Origin: Viridibacillus sp050279675
Lineage (GTDB): Bacteria > Bacillota > Bacilli > Bacillales_A > Planococcaceae
NCBI RefSeq assembly: GCF_050279675.1
Contig: NZ_JBNNUK010000014.1
Coordinates: forward strand, 30,525 to 94,524
DNA: 64,000 nt
Direction: 5' to 3'
Below the pieces are notes generated by a model. It saw only the letters and a program-made list of their open reading frames with translations, did no database searches and was not told where the DNA came from. Positions 53,697 to 62,251 of the stretch are shown piece after piece. Made by a program: the position numbers and the translations under genes. Position 1 is the stretch's first letter, and each line of letters opens with the position of its first letter.

Positions 53697-55322
53697 TTAC
53701 ATCATGCCGCCCATGCCGCCCATATCAGGCATAGCAGGAGCTGCTGCTTCTTTAATGTTTGCTACAACTGCTTCTGTAGTTAAGAATAGAGCCGCTACAG
53801 ATGCTGCATTTTGTAGTGCTGAACGAGTTACTTTAGTTGGGTCTACGATACCAGCGTCGATCATGTTAACCCATTCGCCATTTGCTGCGTTGAAACCAAT
53901 ACCTTTTTCTTCGCGTTTTAGGCGGTCTACGATGATTGAACCTTCAAGACCTGCGTTGTTAGCGATTTGACGAACTGGTTCTTCAAGAGCACGAAGAACG
54001 ATTTTAACACCAGTTGCTACGTCGCCTTCGTGTGCTTCTGCAACTTCTGCTACTTTGTTGTAGATGCTTACTAGTGCAACACCACCACCAGCTACAATAC
54101 CTTCTTGTACTGCTGCGCGAGTTGAGTTTAGAGCATCTTCAATGCGTAGTTTACGTTCTTTAAGTTCTGTTTCAGTTGCAGCACCAACTTTGATTACTGC
54201 TACACCACCAGCTAATTTAGCAAGGCGTTCTTGTAGTTTTTCTTTATCGAATTCAGAAGTAGATTCTTCGTATTGTGCACGAATTTGGCCTACGCGAGCT
54301 TCGATAGAACCGATTTCGCCAGCGCCTTCTACTACTGTAGTGTGGTCTTTAGTTACAACAACCTTCGCTGCGCGGCCAAGCATATCGATTGAAGTTTGTT
54401 TAAGATCTAAACCGATATCTTCAGTGATTACTTGTCCACCAGTTAGGATTGCGATATCTTCTAATAAAGCTTTACGACGGTCACCGAATCCAGGAGCTTT
54501 AACTGCTACTGCATTGAATGTACCACGTAGTTTGTTCACTACTAATGTAGCAAGTGCTTCGCCTTCTACGTCTTCAGCAATGATTAAAAGTGGTTTACCT
54601 TGTTGAACAACTTGTTCAAGTACTGGTAAGATTTCTTGGATATTAGCGATTTTCTTGTCAGTGATTAAGATATATGGGTTGTCTAGGACAGCTTCCATTT
54701 TATCTGTATCAGTCACCATGTAATGAGATGCATAACCACGATCGAATTGCATACCCTCTACTACATCAAGTTCAGTAGTGAAGCCTTTTGACTCTTCAAT
54801 AGTGATAACGCCGTCGTTACCAACGCGTTCCATAGCTTCTGCGATTAATTCGCCTACTTCTTCGTCAGCTGCAGAGATAGCTGCTACTTGAGCGATAGCT
54901 TCTTTGTTTTCAACTGGTTTAGAAATAGTTTGTAGTTCAGTAATAGCTGTAGCAACTGCTTTGTCGATACCTTTACGAATGCCGACTGGGTTAGCACCAG
55001 CTGTAACGTTTTTCAATCCTTCACGGATCATTGCTTGCGCAAGAACTGTTGCAGTAGTAGTACCGTCACCAGCGATTTCATTAGTTTTAGAAGCTACTTC
55101 AGATACAAGTTTTGCACCCATGTTTTCGTATGGATCTTCTAACTCGATTTCTTTTGCGATCGTTACACCATCGTTTGTGATTAGTGGTGAACCGAAAGTT
55201 TTTTCTAGAACTACGTTACGTCCTTTAGGTCCTAATGTTACTTTAACAGCGTCTGCTAATTTATCTACACCACGAAGCATTAAGCTACGTGCTTCTTCAC
55301 TAAATTTAATATCTTTTGCCAT
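53697..55322 (-). CDS. groEL: Chaperonin GroEL (60 kDa)
   Basis: The 541-residue protein begins MAKDIKFSEEARSLML and contains the ATP-binding GDGTTTATVLA (about 86). It ends with the flexible Gly/Met tail PDMGGMGGMM. It assembles into the double-ring folding chamber with GroES in the cytoplasm. It is second in the groES-groEL operon, 37 bp after groES, under CIRCE/HrcA control. Codon use is more GC-rich at third positions than in its neighbours, as expected for a highly expressed gene. Confidence 0.99.
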   Translation of the reverse strand: MAKDIKFSEEARSLMLRGVDKLADAVKVTLGPKGRNVVLEKTFGSPLITNDGVTIAKEIELEDPYENMGAKLVSEVASKTNEIAGDGTTTATVLAQAMIREGLKNVTAGANPVGIRKGIDKAVATAITELQTISKPVENKEAIAQVAAISAADEEVGELIAEAMERVGNDGVITIEESKGFTTELDVVEGMQFDRGYASHYMVTDTDKMEAVLDNPYILITDKKIANIQEILPVLEQVVQQGKPLLIIAEDVEGEALATLVVNKLRGTFNAVAVKAPGFGDRRKALLEDIAILTGGQVITEDIGLDLKQTSIDMLGRAAKVVVTKDHTTVVEGAGEIGSIEARVGQIRAQYEESTSEFDKEKLQERLAKLAGGVAVIKVGAATETELKERKLRIEDALNSTRAAVQEGIVAGGGVALVSIYNKVAEVAEAHEGDVATGVKIVLRALEEPVRQIANNAGLEGSIIVDRLKREEKGIGFNAANGEWVNMIDAGIVDPTKVTRSALQNAASVAALFLTTEAVVANIKEAAAPAMPDMGGMGGMM

Positions 55323-55359
55323 TGATGCGTACCCCCCGAATAGTTTTTAGTTTCAGTTA

Positions 55360-55644
55360 TTAGCCGATAATAGCCAAAATATCGCTTTCGCGTAAAATTA
55401 AATATTCTTTACCTTCATATTTTACTTCTGTACCAGCGTATTGAGAGTAGATAACGCGATCTCCTTCTTTTACGTTAAGTGGAACAGTTGTACCACTGTC
55501 AGTCAAGAAGCCAGTACCTACTGCGATAACGTTACCTTCCTGAGGTTTCTCTTTTGCAGAGTCTGGAAGAACGATGCCGAATGCTGTTTTTTCTTCTACT
55601 TCGACTAATTCGATAATAATGCGATCACCTAATGGTCTTAACAA
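55360..55644 (-). CDS. groES: Co-chaperonin GroES
   Basis: The product has 94 residues from TTG 55644, giving the standard start MLRPLGDRIII, with AGGAGG 9 bp upstream. A longer frame begins at 55689, inside the CIRCE operator, and cannot be the real start. The mobile loop (VEEKTAFGIVLPDSA, about 15-29) and the Gly-rich beta-barrel are intact. It caps GroEL. The TTG start differs from the usual ATG in Bacillus groES and may lower its translation relative to groEL. Confidence 0.98.
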   Translation of the reverse strand: MLRPLGDRIIIELVEVEEKTAFGIVLPDSAKEKPQEGNVIAVGTGFLTDSGTTVPLNVKEGDRVIYSQYAGTEVKYEGKEYLILRESDILAIIG

Positions 55645-55682
55645 GTGAAACAACCTCCTAGAAATGTGGAATTTATATTTTA

Positions 55683-55709
55683 TTAGCACTCTTAAGTCAT
55701 GAGTGCTAA
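55683..55709. promoter_or_regulatory. CIRCE operator (HrcA binding site)
   Basis: TTAGCACTC-N9-GAGTGCTAA matches the CIRCE consensus at every base. It lies in the transcribed leader of groES-groEL, where HrcA represses until heat shock. Confidence 0.98.
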
Positions 55710-55719
55710 CACAATTCTT

Positions 55720-55748
55720 ATAATAAAGAATTCCGTCTTTTTTTGCAA
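55720..55748 (-). promoter_or_regulatory. Sigma-A promoter of groES-groEL
   Basis: On the minus strand TTGCAA and TATTAT are 17 bp apart, just upstream of CIRCE. Confidence 0.8.
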
Positions 55749-55830
55749 GTAAGAAGCATAAATTATTTTGTTTTCGAAAGCGAGTATTCTACAATAGAGA
55801 TGACACCTTTTTTAAGAGAGGATTTTAAAT

Positions 55831-56541
55831 TTGAAATCTAAGAAAACCGCGTTTTTTGTTTTGATTGTCTACATTATTATGCAACTGTCATCAATTCTTT
55901 TTTTGAAACCGCTTCTCAAGCTCATACAGAAATTGAATCCTGACCTTAGTTTAAAGACAGCTATTCTCATGACCCAAGGTTGGTGGATATTCATCAGTAT
56001 GGGTACTGCTCTAATCGTTTCACTCATTCTCGTTAGGCGAGACAAAGGTTTTTGGCAAGTTTTTAAAGGTGAAAAAGCTTCCATTCCTATGTCAATTGGC
56101 TGGGGTATAATTGGCTTCTTCCTCGTATTCTTTGGCCAAACAGTCGGTGCTCTCATCGAACAAGGCCTAGGCATAAAAACTGGCTCAGAAAATACAGCCA
56201 ATTTAATTGAAATTGCAGATGTGGCTCCAGTAGCTATTATAGGAATTGTAGTGTTTGGACCGATTTTAGAGGAATTTATCTTCCGTCGTGTTATTTTCGG
56301 TTCAATTTTCCGAAAAACTAATTTCTTCATCGCTGCTGCTGTGAGTGCAATTGTCTTTGCTGTTATCCACTTCGACTTTTCACACATCATACTGTATGCG
56401 ATTTCCGGTTTCATATTCGCATTTCTATACCATAAGACACAACGTATTATTACATCAATTATTGCTCATATGATGTTAAACGGCTTTGTGACATTAGTTC
56501 AGCTTTATCAAGATGATCTTATGAAGTTTTTAGGACAGTAA
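55831..56541 (+). CDS. ydiL: CPBP family intramembrane metalloprotease (YdiL-like)
   Basis: The 236-residue membrane protein has about seven helices and the CPBP (Abi/CAAX protease-like) motifs. The catalytic Glu pair with Arg lies in ILEEFIFRRVIFG (about 144), and a His-containing segment VIHFDFSH is near 178. Such enzymes cleave within or near the membrane; some protect against bacteriocins. It is divergent from groES and corresponds in position to B. subtilis ydiL, from which I take the symbol. The start is TTG with AGAGAGGA upstream. Confidence 0.85.
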   Translation: MKSKKTAFFVLIVYIIMQLSSILFLKPLLKLIQKLNPDLSLKTAILMTQGWWIFISMGTALIVSLILVRRDKGFWQVFKGEKASIPMSIGWGIIGFFLVFFGQTVGALIEQGLGIKTGSENTANLIEIADVAPVAIIGIVVFGPILEEFIFRRVIFGSIFRKTNFFIAAAVSAIVFAVIHFDFSHIILYAISGFIFAFLYHKTQRIITSIIAHMMLNGFVTLVQLYQDDLMKFLGQ

Positions 56542-56551
56542 GATTGCCAAG

Positions 56552-56579
56552 CCTACTCTTTTGTTGAGTAGGTTTTTTT
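56552..56579 (+). terminator. Terminator after ydiL-like gene
   Basis: CCTACTC pairs with GAGTAGG across a 7-nt loop and is followed by T7. Confidence 0.85.
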
Positions 56580-56610
56580 GTATGTATTTTAAATAATGTA
56601 TATTTCTCAT

Positions 56611-56652
56611 AAAAAAAACCCTTCAACTGATTATTCATCAGTCGAAGGGTTT
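56611..56652 (-). terminator. Terminator overlapping the tatC stop codon
   Basis: AAACCCTTC-x-ACTGA pairs with TCAGT-x-GAAGGGTTT. The minus strand continues with T8. The stop codon of tatC is in the loop, so the last codons form one arm. Confidence 0.85.
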
Positions 56653-57401
56653 CTTGCATATTCAATCTGGCGTTGCTGTTCCGCTCTTAAGTACTTGCGG
56701 TAGCCTGCGCGAGAAATAAGGATACTAATCTCATATAAAATACACAGTGGTAATGTTACAAACATATGAGACATAATATCTGGTGGTGTAATAATAGCAG
56801 CAACGGTTAGTAAGATAAAGTAAGCGTATTTCCGTACTTTAGCCAACATCATTGGTGTGATTAAACCTAAACGCGTGAGGAATAAAATCACTATTGGCAA
56901 TTGGAATATTACTCCGAATGGCAAGGTGATTTGCATTAAAAATTGAAAATATTCATTGATTCCTATCGTTTGTTGTACATCTAATTGCACAGACATTTGC
57001 ATCATAAACTTAATAATATAAGGGAATAATACTTCGTAAGAAAATACTACCCCACCTAAGAAAAGTAATACACTGTAAGGAATATAGCTCAATGTTACTC
57101 TACGTTCTTTTTCATATAAACCTGGACTGATGAATGACCAAATCTGATACAAAATAATAGGTGATGTTATGATAACGGATAAAATGAAAATAACTTGGAA
57201 ATAGACTTTAACTGGATCTGTTACTTTAAATGAATGCAATTGTAATTGTTTGGCTTCATCACTAAATTGTAAAAAGTGTATTAACGGTTCAGCTAAAAAG
57301 AAGCTACCAACCACACTAATAACAAAGAAAACGGCAACAATGTATAACCGTTTTCTTAATTCTTCTATATGCTCGATAATCGTTAGTTCATTATTGTTCA
57401 T
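56631..57401 (-). CDS. tatC: Twin-arginine translocase subunit TatC
   Basis: The 256-residue protein has six transmembrane helices and the TatC landmarks: the N-terminal IEHIEELRKRL, the first periplasmic loop, and SFISPGLYEKERR near residue 92. It recognises twin-arginine signal peptides of folded proteins and recruits TatA. It lies 17 bp after tatA, forming a two-gene operon at the position of tatAY-tatCY in B. subtilis. Confidence 0.96.
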   Translation of the reverse strand: MNNNELTIIEHIEELRKRLYIVAVFFVISVVGSFFLAEPLIHFLQFSDEAKQLQLHSFKVTDPVKVYFQVIFILSVIITSPIILYQIWSFISPGLYEKERRVTLSYIPYSVLLFLGGVVFSYEVLFPYIIKFMMQMSVQLDVQQTIGINEYFQFLMQITLPFGVIFQLPIVILFLTRLGLITPMMLAKVRKYAYFILLTVAAIITPPDIMSHMFVTLPLCILYEISILISRAGYRKYLRAEQQRQIEYARNPSTDE

Positions 57402-57418
57402 CCAACTAACATCCTAAC

Positions 57419-57613
57419 TTATTTTTCTTCTGCTTTTTTAGTTTCGATGACTTTTTTTGATTCCTCTTCGTCATCAGCTAAACCTTTAGTAGCGTTTTTG
57501 AATTCGCGGAGAGTAGAACCCATTGCTTTTCCAAGCTCAGGTAATTTCTTCGGTCCGAAAATAAGTAGGGCTACAATCCCAATGATAATAGCACTCCCTG
57601 GGCCAATTCCCAT
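57419..57613 (-). CDS. tatA: Twin-arginine translocase pore subunit TatA
   Basis: The product has 64 residues from ATG 57613, 8 bp after GGAGG; a GTG at 57622 is just inside that site. One transmembrane helix (about 6-21) is followed by the FGPKKLPELGKAMG hinge and amphipathic helix, then an acidic/Lys-rich tail. It oligomerises to form the Tat channel. It is co-transcribed with tatC. Confidence 0.95.
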   Translation of the reverse strand: MGIGPGSAIIIGIVALLIFGPKKLPELGKAMGSTLREFKNATKGLADDEEESKKVIETKKAEEK

Positions 57614-57694
57614 TACAGACACCTCCTCATAATATGCTATTATTTTAACTCATTTCGCTAAATTATGCTATTTTATTAATGTGAATATTTCAAG

Positions 57695-58333
57695 TTATTC
57701 TTCATCATTTCGCATGAAATATATAAGTGTTTGTAACTCGATAGATAAATCAATTGTATGCACCCGGATTGAATCCGGTACTGATATTCTAATCGGTGTA
57801 AAGTTTAATATACCTCTGACATTCATCTTCACTAGACGATCTGTCATCATTTGAGCTGAACGTGATGGTACTGTTAAGATAGGAAGCTCTGCTCCGTACT
57901 CAACAAACTTGTCCTCTAATGCATCTGGATGATAAACAGGTATACCACTTATCATTTTACCTTCTAGTGGAGCTTTTGTATCAAACGCAACGACAATTTT
58001 TGTATTATGATTCTTTTGAAAGTTATATTTCAAAAAGGCATTTCCTAGATTCCCTACCCCTATTAGTGCTACATTCATTCGCTCATCTTGGTCTAAAATA
58101 TTTCTAAAAAACGCCAGCATTTTTTGGACATCGTAGCCGTAGCCCTTTTTGCCAAGCGCTCCAAAATGAGAAAAGTCTCTACGAATGGTCGCAGATTCAA
58201 TTTTCATTGCTTCACTTAATTCCTTTGATGAGACACGTTCCTGCCCTGCTTTAGCGAAGTTTTGAATAAATCGATAATAGAGAGGAAGCCTTTTCGTCGT
58301 AGCTTGTGGAATTTTAGTTGATTCGTGTTTCAC
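57695..58333 (-). CDS. rex: Redox-sensing transcriptional repressor Rex
   Basis: The product has 212 residues from GTG 58333, 7 bp after GGAGG. The N-terminal winged helix (about 8-75) contains SSKELSEAMKIESATIRRDFSHFGALGKKGYGY, given here as a region at about 34-67. The NAD(H)-binding Rossmann domain has VALIGVGNLGNAF (about 87). The C-terminal helix (DLSIELQTLIYFM) is the domain-swap segment. Rex senses the NADH/NAD+ ratio and represses fermentation and respiration genes. No clear Rex box was seen near its own start. Confidence 0.95.
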   Translation of the reverse strand: MKHESTKIPQATTKRLPLYYRFIQNFAKAGQERVSSKELSEAMKIESATIRRDFSHFGALGKKGYGYDVQKMLAFFRNILDQDERMNVALIGVGNLGNAFLKYNFQKNHNTKIVVAFDTKAPLEGKMISGIPVYHPDALEDKFVEYGAELPILTVPSRSAQMMTDRLVKMNVRGILNFTPIRISVPDSIRVHTIDLSIELQTLIYFMRNDEE

Positions 58334-58459
58334 ACAGTTTCCTCCTGCAATCAATCCGAAATCGTTTCAATATTATATGACGATTGTTCTCCTGTAAAGT
58401 TATCTCATTGCACCCTACTGCGCAATCCGATAAACTAAGATTGAACTGAGGTGTCTAAA

Positions 58460-60400
58460 ATGATTGTTTTACAAGTCAATCAATTATATAAATCTTACAT
58501 TGCGGACGAAATTTTAAGTGGTGTTAAGCTAGAAGTACAGCATCGAGATCGTGTTGCACTTGTTGGCCGTAACGGCGCCGGTAAATCTACATTACTGAAA
58601 ATTATCGCGGGCCAGCTTTCATATGATTCTGGTGATATCATTATGCCAAAAGATGTTCGACTAGGATATTTAGAACAGCATGCTGGTTTAGAATCTTCTC
58701 TAACTATATGGGAAGAGATGATGACTATTTTCGAACCCATAAAAAAACAAGAACAGCAGTTACGAAACTTAGAACATAAAATGGCTGACCCAGCTGTGTA
58801 TGAGGATACAGAAACTTATGCTAAGGTAATGGCTGAGTACGATCAGTTACAACATGACTTCAAAGAGCAAGGTGGCTATCAATACGAAGCCGATACACGC
58901 TCTGTTTTGCATGGTATGCAATTCTATCCAGCTGACTATGATAAGTATATTTCTGCCCTTTCTGGTGGACAGCGGACGCGTCTTGCCCTTGCAAAGCTTC
59001 TTTTAACTAAGCCTGATTTGCTAATCTTGGATGAACCGACAAACCATCTAGATATCGAAACATTAAGCTGGCTTGAAAACTATTTGAAAAATTATGACGG
59101 TGCTATTTTAATCGTATCACATGACCGCTATTTCTTGGACCAAGTTGTATCTATTGTGTACGAAGTTTCTCGTCATCATGTCACAAAGTTCACAGGTAAC
59201 TATAGTTGCTACTTAGATGAGAAGGCGAAAAACTATGAACGTGATATGAAACTATTCGAAAAGCAACAAGATGAAAAAGCAAAATTAGAAGTCTTTATCC
59301 AAAAAAATATTGCTCGTGCTTCAACAACGAAAATGGCTCAAAGCCGACGTAAAGTGCTAGAGAAAACGGATTGGATGGATTCACCTGATGGCGATGAGAA
59401 ATCAGCAACATTTACCTTTGGCATCGACCGACAAAGTGGTAATGATGTACTGGCAGTGAATGATGTGGCGATAGGCTATGATGGGAAATTAGTATCTCAA
59501 CATATTAATATGCGTATTTTCCGCGAAGATCGCATCGCACTTGTTGGACCAAATGGTGTTGGTAAATCTACACTACTAAAAACGATTGTGAAGGACAAAC
59601 CTGTGATTGCAGGAGACATTCATTATGGTACGAATATTCAAATCGGTTATTATGACCAAGAGCAAGCAAAACTTACAAGCAACAAAACTGTTTTAAAAGA
59701 GCTCTGGGATGAATGGCCTTTGATGAACGAAAAAGACATTCGCACAGTACTAGGTCGATTCCTATTCTCTGGTGATGACGTTAGTAAAATTGTACAAGAT
59801 TTATCGGGTGGGGAAAAAGCACGTCTTGCACTCGCGAAACTAATGCTTCAAAAATGTAATTTCCTTATTCTAGATGAACCGACGAACCATTTAGACTTAG
59901 ATAGTAAAGAAATATTGGAAAATGCGCTCATCGATTATCCAGGTACATTACTATTTGTTTCGCACGACCGTTATTTCATTAATCGTATTGCTACAAAAGT
60001 TATTGATTTATCAGCTGATGGAAGCTTTGAATATTTAGGTGATTATGATTATTTTTTAGAGAAGAAAAAAGAGCTTGAAGAATTAGCAGCTGAAAAACTT
60101 GCCGCAATGCCTCTCCCAAAAGAGCAAGCTACAGAGAAAGTGACTACAAATGGTAAAATCGATAAGGAAGCGAAAAAGAAAGAACGTCAAATTCGTCGAC
60201 GAATTGGAGAGATTGAAGATAGTATGGCAAACTATGAAGAGCAAATCCGTTTCATAGAAGAGCAACTGTGCGATCCAGAAATCTTCCCAGATCACGAAAA
60301 AGTAATAGCTCTTCAACATCAGCTTGATGAAACCAAGGAAAAGCATGAAACAGCTGAAATGGAATGGCTTGAACTGAACGAACAACTTGAAATGTTTTAA
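58460..60400 (+). CDS. ydiF: ABC-F family ATPase (YdiF-like)
   Basis: The product has 646 residues from ATG 58460, 6 bp after GAGGTG. Two ABC domains have Walker A GRNGAGKST (about 36) and GPNGVGKST (about 361), signatures LSGGQRTR and LSGGEKAR, and Walker B LLILDEPTNHLD and FLILDEPTNHLD. The linker between them (about 240-310) is the P-site tRNA-interacting motif, and the C-terminal 90 residues form a coiled coil. It has no membrane part. Such proteins act on stalled ribosomes. It is divergent from rex. Confidence 0.93.
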   Translation: MIVLQVNQLYKSYIADEILSGVKLEVQHRDRVALVGRNGAGKSTLLKIIAGQLSYDSGDIIMPKDVRLGYLEQHAGLESSLTIWEEMMTIFEPIKKQEQQLRNLEHKMADPAVYEDTETYAKVMAEYDQLQHDFKEQGGYQYEADTRSVLHGMQFYPADYDKYISALSGGQRTRLALAKLLLTKPDLLILDEPTNHLDIETLSWLENYLKNYDGAILIVSHDRYFLDQVVSIVYEVSRHHVTKFTGNYSCYLDEKAKNYERDMKLFEKQQDEKAKLEVFIQKNIARASTTKMAQSRRKVLEKTDWMDSPDGDEKSATFTFGIDRQSGNDVLAVNDVAIGYDGKLVSQHINMRIFREDRIALVGPNGVGKSTLLKTIVKDKPVIAGDIHYGTNIQIGYYDQEQAKLTSNKTVLKELWDEWPLMNEKDIRTVLGRFLFSGDDVSKIVQDLSGGEKARLALAKLMLQKCNFLILDEPTNHLDLDSKEILENALIDYPGTLLFVSHDRYFINRIATKVIDLSADGSFEYLGDYDYFLEKKKELEELAAEKLAAMPLPKEQATEKVTTNGKIDKEAKKKERQIRRRIGEIEDSMANYEEQIRFIEEQLCDPEIFPDHEKVIALQHQLDETKEKHETAEMEWLELNEQLEMF

Positions 60401-60403
60401 AAG

Positions 60404-60435
60404 AAAACCGCGTGTCGATGAGCACGCGGTTTTTG
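60404..60435 (+). terminator. Terminator after ydiF
   Basis: AAACCGCGTG pairs with CACGCGGTTT across an 8-nt loop and ends in a T-run. Confidence 0.9.
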
Positions 60436-60492
60436 TCGTATAAGAACAATTCATGTCCCATATATAGGTCAAGAAGAAATTTTAAGTGTATT

Positions 60493-60663
60493 TTATCCAC
60501 GGGGTTATACACATTATAAACCCTTTATTTTCAGCATATTAACATAGTTATACACATTATTCACAGTATAAATTTATTTTACACACATTTAGTTGTGTAA
60601 AAGACAATACTATATATTGAAAACGCACATATTATCCACAACTTATCCACAGATTGTGTATAA
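60493..60663. promoter_or_regulatory. DnaA-box cluster (seven boxes)
   Basis: Matches to TTATNCACA lie at 60505-60513, 60548-60556, 60557-60565, 60632-60640 and 60643-60651 on the plus strand and 60655-60663 on the minus strand. TTATCCACG (60493-60501) is a one-mismatch box. The two at 60632 and 60643 are the perfect TTATCCACA and lie on the same helical face (11 bp apart). The 340-bp gap between ydiF and tsaD holds no gene. There is no dnaA or dnaN, so this is a non-origin cluster. Confidence 0.85.
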
Positions 60664-60705
60664 GTACGGATGTTCGCATTTTTCATCCCGTGTTCCCATT
60701 TTATG

Positions 60706-60740
60706 AAAAAAAGATCACTTTCTGACGAAAGTAATCTTTT
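60706..60740 (-). terminator. Terminator after tsaD
   Basis: AAAAGATCACTTTC pairs with GAAAGTAATCTTTT (one mismatch, loop TGAC). The minus strand continues with a T-run. Confidence 0.85.
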
Positions 60741-60777
60741 CTCATACACAATTTAGTTTTAGTAAATAGAAGTGATA

Positions 60778-61797
60778 TTATTTATGCCAAGATATTAATT
60801 CCATACCTGGGCGTCCATTCATTCCCATATCGCTACGTTTTCCAGCTTCAAACATAAATGTACCGGCAGCAGCAATCATCGCGGCATTATCTGTACATAG
60901 CTTAAGAGGCGGCACATAAAAAGGAATACCTTCATTAGCAAATGTTTCTTCTAATGATTTACGCAGACCTTTATTAGCGGAAACACCTCCAGCTGCAATT
61001 ACTTGCTTCACATTGAACTGACGCGCTGCTCGTAATGTTTTCGCTGTTAATACTTCTACAACACTATCTTGGAACCCTTTGGCAACATGCAATGGATTCA
61101 CTTCGATACCTCGTTGCTCTGCATTATGCTTATAGTTAATCACTGCAGATTTTAAACCACTAAAACTGAAATCATATGAATCCTCTTCCAGCCAAACTCG
61201 AGGAAATTTAACTGCTTCATCACTCTCATGCGCCATACGGTCAATGTGCGGACCACCTGGATATTGAATATTCAATACGCGAGCTACCTTATCATAAGCC
61301 TCACCAGCAGCATCATCACGTGTTTCTCCGATCAATTCAAATGAGCCATGTTCCTTCATGAAAACAAGTTCTGTATGTCCGCCAGATACGACTAGTGCAA
61401 GTAAAGGAAATTCCATCGGCTGCATTAAAGCATTCGCATATATATGCCCTGCAATATGATGCACGCCTATTAATGGGAGGCCATTAGCAAATGCAAAAGC
61501 CTTCGCTGCATTAATACCAATTAAAAGTGCACCAACTAATCCTGGACCTTCCGTTACAGCTACAGCATCTAAATCTTCTGGCTTCATATTAGCCTGCGCT
61601 AATGCCTCTTCAATTACTAGTGTCACTTGCTCTACATGGTGTCTCGAAGCAATTTCTGGTACAACACCACCAAAACGTTTATGACTCTCAATTTGAGATG
61701 CCACTACATTTGACACTATTTCACATCCATTTTTGACAATAGAAGCTGCTGTTTCATCGCAACTACTTTCGATTCCTAATATATATCGATTTTCCAT
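60778..61797 (-). CDS. tsaD: tRNA N6-adenosine threonylcarbamoyltransferase TsaD
   Basis: The product has 339 residues from ATG 61797, which overlaps the rimI stop (TAATG). It starts YILGIESSCDETAAS, with the metal-binding IGVHHIAGHIYA near residue 109 (two His) and VVSGGHTELV near 133. It transfers the threonylcarbamoyl group to A37 of ANN-decoding tRNAs, with TsaB and TsaE, both encoded just upstream. It is the last gene of the tsaE-tsaB-rimI-tsaD operon. Confidence 0.97.
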   Translation of the reverse strand: MENRYILGIESSCDETAASIVKNGCEIVSNVVASQIESHKRFGGVVPEIASRHHVEQVTLVIEEALAQANMKPEDLDAVAVTEGPGLVGALLIGINAAKAFAFANGLPLIGVHHIAGHIYANALMQPMEFPLLALVVSGGHTELVFMKEHGSFELIGETRDDAAGEAYDKVARVLNIQYPGGPHIDRMAHESDEAVKFPRVWLEEDSYDFSFSGLKSAVINYKHNAEQRGIEVNPLHVAKGFQDSVVEVLTAKTLRAARQFNVKQVIAAGGVSANKGLRKSLEETFANEGIPFYVPPLKLCTDNAAMIAAAGTFMFEAGKRSDMGMNGRPGMELISWHK

Positions 61798-62240
61798 TAT
61801 AAATTCACCCACATGACAAGAGCGTCCTCTTGATTATCTGTATAGTATCCTTTACGGATACCTCCATCTTGAAAGCCAAGTTTACGATAAAGGTTTTGGG
61901 CAACTGTATTTGTAACACGTACTTCTAAACTCATGACGATAACTGACCTTTCACGAGCGATACGAATTGCTTCACGCATTAGCCCTTCACCTATTCCTAA
62001 ACCCCTAGCAGAAGCTGTTACTGCCACATTTGTAATCTGACTTTCATCTAATACAATCCACATGCCACAAAACCCTATAATTTGCTCTGTGCCGTCCACA
62101 GCAACAACATAGGTAGCTTGTGTATTTGTAGTCATTTCATGAAAAAAAGAATCCATCGTCCACGGTGATGGAAATACTTCAACTTCAATTGCATGCACTG
62201 CTGGTACATCTGCCACTGTCATCTCTCGATAAGTAATCAT
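61797..62240 (-). CDS. rimI: Ribosomal protein S18-alanine N-acetyltransferase RimI
   Basis: The product has 147 residues from ATG 62240, 5 bp after AGGTG; a longer frame starts inside tsaB. The GNAT fold shows the acetyl-CoA-binding segment VTASARGLGIGEGLM (about 73) and NLYRKLGFQDGGIRKGYY near 113. RimI acetylates the N-terminus of ribosomal protein S18. Position between tsaB and tsaD is the standard arrangement. Confidence 0.92.
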   Translation of the reverse strand: MITYREMTVADVPAVHAIEVEVFPSPWTMDSFFHEMTTNTQATYVVAVDGTEQIIGFCGMWIVLDESQITNVAVTASARGLGIGEGLMREAIRIARERSVIVMSLEVRVTNTVAQNLYRKLGFQDGGIRKGYYTDNQEDALVMWVNL

Positions 62241-62251
62241 CGTTTCACCTA

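Noticed and set aside
54064..55350. Long plus-strand frames antisense to groEL
   Set aside because: They are shadows of the GC-richer groEL codons; no start signals and no sensible composition.
60493..60663. Chromosomal replication origin
   Set aside because: There are DnaA boxes but no dnaA, dnaN or rpmH nearby, and no evident long AT-rich unwinding element next to them; a non-origin DnaA cluster is the better reading.
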